Positions 32,380 through 43,345 of a stretch of 64,000 bases of DNA are shown one piece after another. The DNA comes from Centroberyx gerrardi. Its lineage: Eukaryota > Chordata > Actinopteri > Beryciformes > Berycidae. Numbering within the stretch: the stretch's first letter is position 1; the number at the start of each line of letters is the position of its first letter. A model generated the notes under the pieces. It was not told the origin of the DNA, searched no databases, and was given only the letters and a program-made list of their open reading frames with translations. Made by a program: the position numbers and the translations under genes. Where the stretch lies: contig NC_136001.1 of NCBI RefSeq assembly GCF_048128805.1, forward strand, positions 6,942,001-7,006,000. The letters run 5' to 3'.

Positions 32380-33387
32380 CTTGACAAGGAAGCTCTCTCC
32401 GCCCTGCGAGAGGCACGACGGGAAATGAAGGCTTTTGTCGTAATAGAAAACTACAGAAAACCAGAGCACCCTACTGTGTACTGAAATGTTTTTTACTATT
32501 CTGCCTTCGATTGTTTCAATAAAAATTAAAAAATACTGCTAGTGTTAACTGTTGATAAAATTATCGCCTCAAATTATTGCCCATGTATCATGGCCTTAAT
32601 AACATACTATCAAAAACTTTATATGTCCAGAATTTGCACTACTATGTGAATGATGGGAACTTCAAAATAACTATTGCGCACTGAGTACAGAGGCTCTTTT
32701 CTAGTTTACTATGATTGCGTTTTACAAAGCGGAACTTAAATACCTGATCGTGTTTTCACTCCGGGACGCTTAATGTGTTGGATCAAAACACAATGACAAA
32801 GCAACGTGAAGCTAGACACTGTAGACCACTGTGTATCCGCTAAGGACAGTTACCATTTAAAATAAAGTTACCTAATTGCTCAGTGCATAATTTAATTTTC
32901 TGTAATGTGCCACATACGAGTCAATGAATAATTCATAGCACCCTCCAAGCTTGTCAAAAATACTAAACCAACCACTTCAATTTTAAAATTCAGAAGCTAC
33001 AGGTCTTGGACCTTCAAGTTATTGTCATCAGCTTCAGGGTACTCTGCTGTCATATATGATACTTAGTACAATCATATTCCTATTCCATAATGCTGTCCAT
33101 CTCATATTTTTGGTACTTTGTTTGTTTTGGTACTTAGTGTAAAAATCTTTGACTGGTGTCCAGCCATGCAAATTCAAAAAGTGCTAAAGACTGCGATTCT
33201 ATGGGGCTGGCACCAGGCAATAAAAATCTTCCGTTTATAAAGAGTACCTTTACTTTAAAAGCCTTAAACCGGAAGTCTCTGTTGCTATTGGCAACTTGAC
33301 ACCGCTACGCAGCTGTCAAGTCTTTCGTTTTCGTTTCTGCTCTTGAAACTTAGGTTATGTTAACGTTGTAGTTATTTGGAAAGAAAC
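32380..33387. promoter_or_regulatory. Divergent pigu/psmf1 promoter interval
   Basis: About 1 kb between two oppositely directed start codons. The psmf1-proximal part has an ETS site CCGGAAGT (33269-33276), and GTTGCTATTGGCAAC (33281-33295), a palindromic near-match to an RFX X-box that includes an inverted CCAAT box. The pigu side has the YY1-type motif. A 72-bp mobile element sits at 33150-33221. No TATA box is evident, as expected for housekeeping genes. Confidence 0.5.
33150..33221. mobile_element. 72-bp inverted-repeat element with 9-bp flanking repeat
   Basis: The ends CTGGTGTCCAGCC and GGCTGGCACCAG are inverted copies. The 9-mer AAAAATCTT is repeated exactly at 33141-33149 and 33222-33230. 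The interior CAAATTCAAAAAGTGCTAAA with GACTGCGATTC is the same as the right arm of a longer element at 57095-57462. A flanking repeat of 8-9 bp fits hAT-type insertion. Confidence 0.6.
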
Positions 33388-34385
33388 ATGGCAGGATTAG
33401 AGGTGTTGTACACTTGCGTCGGAGGCAGCATCAGCTGTCCGCAGGACGCCGTTGTGTGCTTCGTTCACTGGGAAATGATAAAGAGCGGATACAGGTGCAT
33501 CGGCTCCGGAGACGAAGTGAGTTAACGTTAGCTAACCTGCAGCCCGATTCCTGCCGTTCACTTTTATAGAGTGAATATCACGCCAAAGTCCGTTAAAAAT
33601 TCGGCAGTTTAATGTTGCCTTGCTTATCAGCCAATGTGCATACACTTAACTCTTAATTGTCAGGGTATTCTGGTAATATCCCGTAAACAGCACTTTCAGT
33701 AAGATCTCAACTTTTAGACCTCATTTAGCTCACTCCATGGTGTATTTTGATGGAGGAAAGTCGCAGGAACAACAAGCTAATATATTCTAAAAGTTGAGAT
33801 TTTATCAAAATACATGTCGCTTGGTGGATCAGTTGTATGCCGAATTGAAGAATGGCTCCTAACGATTCAGAAAAGACCTTAAGTAATTGTCTACGAGGTA
33901 TGCATCTTTCCCGACTAGGAAGGCAATATTAAATTGCCAGATTTTCAGTGGATTGACGTGTGACGTTCTCCATTCAAGAGAGAACGGCGCGTGTCGGTGC
34001 TAGCCAACTTGCCGTTTGCTAAGTGTTAGCAAACTTAACGGACGTTTGCTAACGAACTGCAAGGGCGACAAACCAATTGTGTCTTTGTTTTAGCGAGCTG
34101 TCATAAGTTAAATGCCGACGTAATGACTCTGAAAGCAGAATAACGTTAGTGATATCACGATGCGCTCTGAAAACTGCCATTTCACTCTAGCTTAGCTAAC
34201 GTTAGGCTGTCTCATGCTGCTGCTCCCTGTCATTGTAAATACAGTCAGTCAGTACAAGTTAAACCACCACGTTTTATTGACACTGAGGTGCTAATCTAAC
34301 CGCACGTATTCATCATTACATTATAATTTCTCTCCTCCCTCTCTGTTTGCCTCTTTCTACCCCATTTTGCTTTCCCCTCCCTCTT

Positions 34386-34431
<46 letters not shown>

Positions 34432-36411
34432 CCTCCAGCCTCGTAGCAGTGATAAGAAGTCAGAATTGCTGCCTGCTGACTGGAACAGCAACAAGGAGCT
34501 GTACACTCTACGTTACCAAGGCAACGACAGCAGCGCCCAGCTCATGCTGAAAGCCATCACTGCCGACTCCACCTTGATCTTCAACCTAATGGTAAACACA
34601 ACTGCAGGGTGTCTGGAAAGTCCTGAAGCCTATAGGGAAATCACTCACTCAGCATGACCACCGCCAATTTCCAGACACATTTTCAACATGTTTCTTTGTG
34701 CCTGACTCAGCATATCCGATCTTGGAGCATTACGTTTTATCGGTTGCCAGATATGTCAATCAAATCATTTGAATAAGTTGCTTAGCACCTGGAATTTACT
34801 TGGTGTACAACATCATGATGAACGTAAATATTGATGTCTGTGGTTGGGACCAAACAGAGGACACAGCTAAGCCAGCTTGGCCTTGTTTTCAAGCGGAGTA
34901 GGTCAGGTTTACCACCGGAGAGGATGTGTTGGTTTGCTTTCCATTTGGGTAACCAATGTACACGTTTCAGACACTGGGGGGTCCAATCACTGAATGACAA
35001 GATCAATCAGAGAGAAAATTCTTCAATCAGAATAACAATAGAATAACTCCTCAGTAGTGACGCTATTGCTGTAGGCAACATTAAAGAAAGTCCCCAGAGT
35101 CTTAAGGCCGATTTATAGTTCTGCGCAAGACCGCAAGAACTGTGATTGGCCCGCTTTGTATTTCCTCCTACCTGTATCCGGTTGATGTCTGCCGATAGTG
35201 AAGAGAGAGACTAGAATGAGGAGGTCTGCAAATATGTTCATTTGTACGACATCTCATATCCGAATTATAAAGATTATCAGATGTCATTGAATTTGTGGCG
35301 AGAAATATTCCAGAACATGAGTTTCAGACAATGTAAACACTACTACTTCTGTTGTTATTACTTCTGTGTTAACAAAGCAGAAACACTGCCATCTTGTGTT
35401 TCGGTGGTCTACGCGCAGAATCACCAACGCAGAACTAATGCTAAATGCTCACACTGCCACAGACACCTATGGTGGCACTTTGAGGCAGAACCATAAATCA
35501 GTCTTTTGGGTCAAAGAGTCTGATTAGGACCTGGCAATACAGGTGACACTCATTTGCTGCTGCAGAAGCTGCTGCTTTTGGATATTTACAGAAAAAAACG
35601 TTTTCCTTCAGGTTGTCCCAGAAAGCGAAATCAAGAGGGTTCAAGTCAGGGGGATTTTGGAGCTCACTCGCCCGGCTCCCTCCTCCCTATCCAACAGTTA
35701 GGACATGTGTCACCCAGCCAGCCACGTTCTGGCTTACCCTGTGATTCCAGACTGTCCAGACCTGTATTTGTGGAAGTCCTTGTAGTCAAGTATATGAGCA
35801 GGTATTCATGTTATACAGAGTTAGAGGGCTGTAGTACTGGAGTCTTCAGTTTCTGTGACATCCAGGTACTATGTTTATCTTGACGCAGACTTGTCTTGGT
35901 CACAGCCACTTAGGATGTTGACTTGACTTTTTCCCTAAAATCTAAATCTAATCTAAACATTTTCAAAGATAAATCTTTCTCCACCTGGTCCACCTTTTAG
36001 TTTCACCCCAGCACTACAAACAGTTTAAGGGATTACACCTGTGTACAGGAAGTAACGGTCCTCAAACTTTTATGTAGTGATTTGTCAAAATCCTTTGCAT
36101 TGATTAGTTGAATGTTGAAGGGTTTAGTACAGAGCTCCTGCAGATAGATCTACATCTCTGTTGATCCATAAGAAACTCCTTAAGCATTATTTGTGAATTT
36201 GGAAAGACATAACACTGTTTTTTGGCTATTTCGGACCTGCTATTGGAATTGAGTTGGACATAACTAAAAAACAAAACAAAAAACTCAAAATGAATCTCCT
36301 TTGTATGTCTTGCTATTTAAATGTCGTTTTGAGAAATAAATATATATCAGGTAATGATACTTTGCTTGTGTGTCTGTCTGTGTGTATGTTTGTTTCTGTA
36401 TCTTTGATCTT

Positions 36412-36457
<46 letters not shown>

Positions 36458-38269
36458 TGTGTGTGTGTGTGTGTAGAACCCCAGCACACAGCAGGCATCA
36501 GACCTGACGGTGAACATCAGTGATCACGTTGATGCTGGCCAGCTGAACACGTATGACAGGTGAGTGTGTTTAGGGATGTGAAGTTTTTTTTGTTTTCATC
36601 ATGGTTCAGAACTTATCATTTTTATCAGCCACAGCCAAAACTGACCAGCATTTGGTTACTGGTGAAAGAGCTGGGACCTGGTTAACCAGACATTGAAGAG
36701 TAAAATTTTGTACAAAAAATTAACTGCCCGGGTCTGAGCCAGTTTATCTTTTGACTTTTTGATGACACTGTTTGCTGTTATTTTATCGATGTTAGGGAAT
36801 GTTGAAGTGAAAAATAAGCTGTGGTCAGAAATGAAGAGGTTTTCAAAATGTTGGAACCATTTTTTAGTACTTGGAACATATTGGTAATAAAGTTTTCCTT
36901 GGCGAAGCGTTACGGGTGGATTTTTCTATTAAGGGACACTTTATCTCAGTCAGGGTGCTGGCACCCTAGATATAAACTGTATGAATGTGAAGCAGGACGG
37001 TACTGAAAAAAATGCTCAGTCAACTTTCCCTCGATAAATTGAGGTAAAAAAATAAATAAATCACAAACTCTTCTTTATCAGTGTGTTCAAGGATGCGGCC
37101 AGTTTGTCAGAGAAGGTGAAGACTCAGCTGCTGCCCTCGCAGGGGAGACCGGCGGGACGGAAGGCAGAGAGGAAGAGTCGAGGGGAGCAGGAAGAGGAGG
37201 AGAGACGGAGAGGAGAGGACAGCGACCCTCTCCGCATCCCCACCCGACGCCCTCGCCAGGGAATGCAGCCGCACTGGTTGGTAATGACAGGAAGCTCCGT
37301 CGCAGTCGCCCGTGCCGTTCTGTCTGTCTCCGAGAGAGAGAGAACCGCACGTCCAACTGTGTGCCGAAATCTGGTCGTTTAATGTTCCTTTGCTTTTTGG
37401 ATAACATACAGTGGATATAAAGTCTACACAGTCTTTGAAATATTGTAGCTGTTTTTTTATTGCCCTGTAGCCTGAAATGAAAACCCATGAAATCAGATGT
37501 TTTGTGGATTGGTAGGCTTGGGCCGATATCGCAATATTTTGTGAATATAATTTTCCACAGTTATCAAATATCGCTCCCCCCACACACTCAATGCAAGGTA
37601 GCATACAGTGTGTTGCTGGTTGGTTCAGAGGAGGGCTGCATGTTTGTGGGGGACAACATTTTTACAGTTGACTCGTCTCATTTTCATTTGGACACAGTAA
37701 CCAGTAAAATGCAGGTGAAGATAGAAGTCTCTTCATTTCTGACAGTGTATTAAAAATTAAAAACGAAAGCTCATCTGGACTTAAGAATCTTCCCCAGTTC
37801 TTCATTGCAGAAGAGTTCAGGCTCACTCAAACGGCAATAACTCACTTGAATCATTAGATTCTACTGCTAAATTTTGCATACATACGATCCATCAAGCAGC
37901 ACTTACCTCAGCAAAATCCCTGCTTTTACAACTGGCTTGCCTGTTATTCCTTCATCATCTAGATAGTAAGAACCAGGGCAAACCAGATAGTGTCTTCCAT
38001 ACTATATTGAGAGAAGGAGACAACGGCCCATATTGGGGCTAAGTCATATATTAGGGAGTAGAGCAATGGCAACGGGATCCTTAATATGTCTTAAAATGTT
38101 TTAAATTGAATTGCCTAAATCCAAGGCCTTTATTACAGTCTTTGTTACATTTAAATGCATCATCTAAGCTTTAATTAGTCTCAAAAATCTAAAAATGTTG
38201 TGTTTAACTGCATTGCTGAAGAACGCTACTTTGAAATGGGCTAGTGTGTATAACCTTATAATGCACTCA

Positions 38270-38317
<48 letters not shown>

Positions 38318-38425
38318 CCAAGCACATCTCCAGACCTGCTGAGTTTGTGCCTTGTAGAAAGTCTAGACAGAGCTGTTAGCAAACTACAACAGCAGGGAGT
38401 AAAGGAGGGCAGAGCGTGGGCTGCT

Positions 38426-38457
<32 letters not shown>

Positions 38458-38723
38458 ATGGGGGGGTACTACTGCAGTATCCTTCATGCTCTTATTTAAT
38501 ATTTACAGCAGAGGGAGAGAGCGAGAGAGAGGGTCAAAGAGGAAGGTTGGTTGGATGTTAGGGTTGAGACAAGGAAGGAGGAATGAGAGGGGAGAGAGAG
38601 AGTGAGTGTGTGTGTGTGTGTGTGTGGTGAGATACAGTAGTCAGTGTCAGGAAATGGCAGAGCTCCAGGACAGATTCTATCACTCTCCTCTCCACCCCTC
38701 TTCTCGTCTCCTCGTCCGTGTAC

Positions 38724-38759
<36 letters not shown>

Positions 38760-40185
38760 TCTTAGCTGTGACCCGATCAGATGAGATGAGGTGATGTCAG
38801 CACTTTATCGACCTCGCTGCTGTCGCCGCCTCGTCCCGAGAGAGAGAGACAGACAGAGAGAGAGAGAGAAAGAGACAGACAGACAGACAATCACACAGAG
38901 AGATGAGGAGAAAGAGGGAGGGAGAGACAATGACAGAGAAAGGAGAGACAAGGAAGAGAGAGAGAGAGAGATGATCAGACAGAGAGAAAGGGAGGGAGAG
39001 AATGAGAGAGAGATACAAGGAAAGAGAAGAGATGGAGAGAAGGGGAGCGAGAGAGAGAAAGACAAGGAAAGAGAATCAGGGAGGAGAGAGAGACAATCAG
39101 ACAGGCGAGAAGGGAGGGAGAGAATGAGAGGGAAAGATAATCAGAGACGAGAGAGACAAAAGGAGAGAGAGAGGGGAGAAGAGCTAGACGGAGAGAGAGA
39201 GAGATGGAAAGAGGGACGAGAGAGACGGCAGGAATGATCCAGATCGCCTGAAGGCTGGATGGATAATTCAGGGTTGGTTTAGAGGCAAGGAGGCTCAACA
39301 CAATGTAAAAAAAAACAAAAAAAACGAAGAGTCGCATCAATTTTTAATCAGTTTATTTTTACAAGTCCATCAAAAAGTAATTGCAGCCTGCCTGTGTGAT
39401 TAACTTTGAATAATTAATAGGCCGTTATAAGCACAGGTGCGCTGGCTGATATGCTGATTGACTGACTGGGCGGCCTGCTGCCATAAAGCTTTCATAATGT
39501 CTAGGCCATGTTCAGCAGATTAGGTTTAGATTGAATGAAACTTCAGTGAGCCACGTGGTGAAAGTGGCAAAGAATATAATCTACACTGCCAGTCAAAAGT
39601 TTGGACACACCTGATTGAATGTTCTATGTTTTTCATTCTCTTAAAGCCATTTTGATCTAAAGGCTTCTGCTTAAATGCTTGAAATTAGTTTCTTACACAA
39701 ATATAAATAGTGAAGTTGATCCTATGTATGAATTTCTTTCCAAAGCCTTTTTGCCTTTCCATCAAGGCAAAGGGCGGCTACTTTAAAGAATCTAAAATAT
39801 TCTACTAGATAACTTTATTATCCCACACGGGGAAATTCAATGCGGTGAGACAATAGAGAAACACAGAAACACAAAAGACAAAATGAGATAAAACAAGATC
39901 GCAAGATGCAGCAAAAACAGTCACAAGAACAATCACCATTGTCCAATCCAGTCCCCACCCACAAGTCTACACACCGTCTGGTGAAAACCTCGTAACTCCA
40001 GTTTTGGTGATTTTCATGTTTTAACTTAAATTGAAGGATGACATGCTCCACTGTGGGTTGAGAGGTCAAGAAGGAAATGTAATGCACTTGTTAATGTGTG
40101 TGTGTGTGTGTGTGTGTTTCAGGCCCGGGCCCATGGGACCTCCATTCACAGCTGGAGGAGCAGATCTGGATCCCTTTGGGTGAAT

Positions 40186-40228
<43 letters not shown>

Positions 40229-41291
40229 ATGTCTCTCTCTCTCTCTCCTATGCCTAATTTTGCAGAAACCATTTTCAGATATATATTTTTGTGTCAGTCT
40301 GGTCTTGTTCTAATCTGGGATTTAGTGTCTAAGACAGTTACCCTACACAGTGACAGGACAGACATTAGTGTTATGAAAGGCCAGTGGATTACTGGCGCCG
40401 CTCCAGAGTCTCGTCTACCAGCTGGTTCTGAAACTCTGGCTGCAAACACCAGAGCTGCAGGACACATATTGCAAAGAAACAACCAAATCTCAAAGCAAAC
40501 TAGACTTGAATGCACAAGGAAGAGGCATTTTATTTTACATTTTAAATTATAGTGTAATTCCTGTAATGAACAAGTATAAGGAGGCGGTGCATTCTCAATA
40601 GGAAACAGCAGCACAAAACACTCAAATGGGGCAAAACAAGCTGTGTTTAGCCTCTAAATACATTTTAAATCAACTCAAGCATATTTATTGTCCCTGCACG
40701 TGCTTCCCCATCCCCAGTGCCTAATGCTAGGCTACATTTTAAATCACTAAAGATCAAGCTAATTTAAACTGCAAAAAAAAACAGCAAGGGAATTTTTTGT
40801 TTGGGTTTAGTGCATGACCATGATGTCACCCCACCTTCCTCCTCAGTCTTCACAAAGCTCCCCATTATGTGCTGAGAAGTGTCAGTTTGCACTTTTAGCT
40901 GGAAAATGTTTTGCTTGTTGACACACAGTAAGGGGAAATGAACAGCAGTACTAAATGAAGAATGACATTGTAGGCAGCTGATCTGCTCTTATTTGATTGT
41001 TATTGTTCTGTAGTGGACGTCAGTCATTTTGTCATTTTCTGCTTTGGCAGTGTATGGAATACCAGTCACACCAATAATAAAACACCAATTGAATTGAATT
41101 GAATTGAATTGAATTGAAATTGAGAGAAAAACTGAGTGAGTCTCTCTCTGTCTCTCTCTTTCTGTCTCTCTCAGTCTCTCTGCTGTCTATCAATAACAGA
41201 CATTAAAATAGAGTTCAGGGAAAACAAAGAAATAGAACATAGAAACAAAAAGAGTAAAACACCTAAACTATGCATAAGATCCTGTAGATAA

Positions 41292-41345
<54 letters not shown>

Positions 41346-41524
41346 CCCCCCCCCCCAGGTCTCGCGGTGGCGGTGGGATGATAGTCGACCCATTGAGGTC
41401 GGGGTATCCTCGCTCCGGTTTCGACCCGTCTAGCGGTATTCCAGACATTTTGCCCCCCGGAGCCGTTCCCCCAGGGGCCCGCTTCGACCCGTTCGGACCC
41501 GTCGGACGACACAGACCAGGGTGA

Positions 41525-41557
<33 letters not shown>

Positions 41558-42188
41558 TCTCTCTCTGTTTCTGCACTTACACAAACAATCATTTATGTTC
41601 ACTGTCTCGTCTTTGTCTCTTGCTTTCGCACACACAAAGTCTTTGTTTGTCTCTCTCAACAAACACACGCTGTCTTTTTCTCTCTGTCGCTCTCTCTCAC
41701 TCTCTCACACACACACACAACCACCAGGTGTCAGTGTAGAGCATTATATTAGGACATTTTTAAAACTTTTGAGTGTCTCCGGAAAACGGGGACGTCTGGT
41801 CAACCTAATCTGCAGTCCTCACTTATGTGTTGAAGTAATGCTAGTTTTGTATATATTCCACTCTTCTAGAGTTTCCTTTCCTGAGTTTGACACAAGTTCA
41901 AAATGGCCGCCACGGAAATAAGGTCAATCGAAAACCTGTTGAAAGTGCAACGCTCTAAAAGTTTAATTTCTGTGTACTAAAAACACGTTAAGCTCTCAGC
42001 GTTGTTGGGAACATGCGATAGTGCTTTCTTTCTTTCCATTGAAAATGGCGACAAGAAGTTCAGCTGGCTTAAACTTTTCCCCCCGCTCTGATGATGCGGT
42101 GAAGCGCGAACCAATCAGAGCAGAGGGAAGGTAGAATAGGCAACGAGTGCAAGTCAATAGATGGTCCTCACAAGTATGTCAATGGTGT

Positions 42189-42230
<42 letters not shown>

Positions 42231-42285
42231 CAGGCCGGACCCAGACCACATGCCACCGCCAGGCTATGACGACATGTTCATGTAG
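33388..42285 (+). CDS. psmf1: Proteasome inhibitor PI31 / PSMF1 (7 exons, complete)
   Basis: PI31 binds the 20S proteasome and modulates its activity and assembly in cytosol and nucleus. Exons: 33388-33516, 34439-34591, 36477-36559, 37082-37276, 40123-40179, 41359-41520, 42234-42285, phase-consistent for 831 nt or 276 aa (human 271, recalled). The start MAGLEVLYTCVGGSISCPQD is the conserved N-terminus. About residues 1-150 form the FP domain (also KKSELLPADWN, LRYQGND, LMLKAITADS). The rest is Pro/Gly-rich with family motifs DLDPFG, GGGMIVDPLRSG, PPGAVPPGARFDPFGP and PDHMPPPGYDDM. Exon 4 must end at 37276 with the unusual donor GTTGGT, because the better-looking GTAATG 4 nt later breaks the frame. 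The C-terminus is MFM, where human has MYL. No pseudogene lesion is seen. Confidence 0.96.
34386..34430. repeat. (TCTG)n(CT)n before the psmf1 exon 2 acceptor
   Basis: Six TCTG units and about nine CT units form the polypyrimidine tract directly before CCCTCCAG and exon 2 (34439). Confidence 0.9.
35104..35507. mobile_element. PIF/Harbinger-like MITE in a psmf1 intron
   Basis: The left end AAGGCCGATTTATAGTTCTG and the reversed right end AAAAGACTGATTTATGGTTC are inverted relatives. The form GGCCGATTTATACTTCTGCG is known to me from fish Harbinger-type MITEs. Length is about 400 bp, with no transposase inside. Confidence 0.6.
35590..35750 (-). pseudogene. DDE transposase C-terminal remnant
   Basis: The minus strand reads GWLGDTCPNCWIGRREPGE, then a TGA where Trp is expected, then after a +1 frameshift PPDLNPLDFAFWDNLKENVF. 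The WIGRR...SPDLNPLDF-FW arrangement is the hallmark of the region around the last catalytic acid in Tc1/mariner-type transposases. With one stop and one frameshift in about 50 codons it is dead. It lies about 85 bp from the MITE at 35104-35507, but a link between them is not shown. Confidence 0.65.
36409..36474. repeat. (TG)n before the psmf1 exon 3 acceptor
   Basis: About 30 TG units with one C interruption run to the acceptor TAG at 36474-36476. Exon 3 starts at 36477. Confidence 0.95.
38271..38457. repeat. (CA)n and (TG)n pair in psmf1 intron 4
   Basis: CA at 38273-38314 and TG at 38430-38457 are complementary, separated by about 115 bp, and could fold as a stem-loop. A further TG tract is at 38605-38626. 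Confidence 0.9.
38838..39235. repeat. Long GA-rich polypurine tract in psmf1 intron 4
   Basis: About 400 bp are almost pure purine on the plus strand (GAGAGA with GACA and GGGA interruptions). The 148-codon E/R-rich plus frame is an artefact of it. Confidence 0.9.
39581..39805 (+). mobile_element. Tc1-like element end (truncated)
   Basis: It begins CTACACTGCCAGTCAAAAGT then TTGGACACACCT. It continues with the typical words ATTCTCTTAAAGCCATTTTG, CCATCAAGGCAAAGGGCGGC and TACTTTAAAGAATCT. This arrangement is well known at ends of non-autonomous Tc1-type elements in fish. The other terminus is missing. It lies in psmf1 intron 4. Confidence 0.75.
39978..40040. repeat. Dispersed repeat pair, copy 1
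   Basis: GGTGAAAACCTCGTAACTCC, TTTTGGTGATTTTCATGTTT and TAACTTAAATTGAA recur at 55826-55876 as ATGAAAACCTC, TTTTGGTGATTTTCATGTTT and TAACTTCAATTGAA. Confidence 0.6.
40092..40247. repeat. TG and CT tracts flanking psmf1 exon 5
   Basis: TG at 40094-40118 runs into the acceptor TTTCAG. A CT tract (40189-40247) starts about 10 bp after the donor of exon 5 (40123-40179). Confidence 0.9.
41296..41356. repeat. (CT)n plus poly-C forming the psmf1 exon 6 acceptor tract
   Basis: About 23 CT units are followed by GTC and a 12-nt C run directly before AG and exon 6 (41359). Confidence 0.95.
41526..41554. repeat. (CA)n beside the psmf1 exon 6 donor
   Basis: The donor GTGAGA is followed at once by a CA run of about 14 units. 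Confidence 0.9.
42186..42226. repeat. (TG)n before the psmf1 exon 7 acceptor
   Basis: About 20 TG units end 7 bp before the exon; only TTTTCCAG separates them from exon 7 (42234). Confidence 0.95.
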
Positions 42286-43066
42286 AGCCCAGCAGCATTT
42301 CCTGGTCTTCACTTCCCGTTTTCCTGCTCACTCACCCAACAACATCCTGTCTCTTAGCCAATAGGAGCCAGGGGAAGGGGAAGGGTCTCGCCGCCTCCTT
42401 CCTGAGCGTCGGGTTCGATTCAGTTTGGTGACCCAAATGTCATTTTCTTCTTCCTTTTCTCTTTTTTTTTCTTCTATTTTTGGGAAAGAGGGGTATTGTT
42501 TTATACATTGAAAAAGAAAAACATTCACTGTGCTTAAAATAGAAAAAGAGTCTTATCCATTCCACCGTTCAGGTATTCTTTACTTTATTTCAGTGCAGAG
42601 GCTAAAACATGATTACACACACATTCAAACAGACGTTTTCCATGTTCTTGACCTCCCGCTGTGTTTAGGCTCTGTTGTTTGTGTTATTTACATCAGCATG
42701 CCTGCACAGTGGAGCGGAAAGCCAATTCATGCCCATTTCATATAACTAATGTATAACTGTATAACTCACGTGTAAGCAACACACTCTTGATGTAGAATTG
42801 ATGTTAAAAATGCATTGCAAGGCTGAAGTGGTGCATTCTGTTATATAACACTGACAATAACACTGACATCAGAAAAATGCATTTTTGTTTTCTCTTGGAC
42901 TATAACTAAAAAAACTGATGTTGGAAAAAAGTGCCAGTGCATTGAATTAAATTCAGCCAGATGGATAAAGACACATACACACTGGAATCGTCTCTTAATG
43001 CTACTTTCTCATTATAAACTCATATTCTGAATGAAATACACTGAAGTACATTGACATACAAATAAA
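42286..43066 (+). other. Probable psmf1 3' UTR
   Basis: Unique-looking sequence after the TAG stop. The first clear AATAAA on the plus strand is at 43061-43066, giving a 3' UTR of about 0.8 kb. Another lies near 43662. The true end is not determined. Confidence 0.4.
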
Positions 43067-43164
43067 TCTTAGTTAGATTTTTGCGCTTGCCTGTTTTGAT
43101 TGGTCTTTTTGTCTGTGGTACTAAAGCCAAAACAGACATATTCTGAAGCAGCAAGATAACATTT

Positions 43165-43345
43165 GGACGGCCTGGTGGCTGCAGGGCGGACCAGCGGGTA
43201 GAGAGGTTGTCCCGTAACTGCAAGCTCACAGGTTCGATCCCCACAGCAGCTGACGTGTGTTTCCTGTCAAAGTGTCCTTGAGCAAGACACCGAACTCCTC
43301 GCGCTCTCATTCCTAGTCGCTCTAGATAAGAAAAGTAAAAATGAA
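43165..43345 (+). mobile_element. tRNA-derived SINE, family B
   Basis: The A-box-like head GGACGGCCTGGTGGCTGCAG is followed by GCGGACCAGCGGGTAGAGA, a near-perfect B-box GGTTCGATCCC at 43231-43241, and the body GTGTCCTTGAGCAAGACACC. It ends with GTCGCTCTAGATAAGAAAAG, the common tail. Another body fragment (GTGTCCTTGAGCAAGACACT) is at 56747-56766. The order A-box, B-box, body, tail defines a SINE rather than a tRNA gene. Confidence 0.75.

Noticed and set aside
37087..37604. Minus-strand frames of 133 and 165 codons across psmf1 exon 4
   Set aside because: Antisense shadows of the GC-rich exon 4 (37082-37276).
38791..39340. 148-codon plus frame and S/L-rich minus frames in psmf1 intron 4
   Set aside because: Compositional artefacts of the GA tract; no homology features.
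43165..43245. tRNA gene with good B-box GGTTCGATCCC
   Set aside because: The acceptor stem does not close, and a SINE body follows directly.
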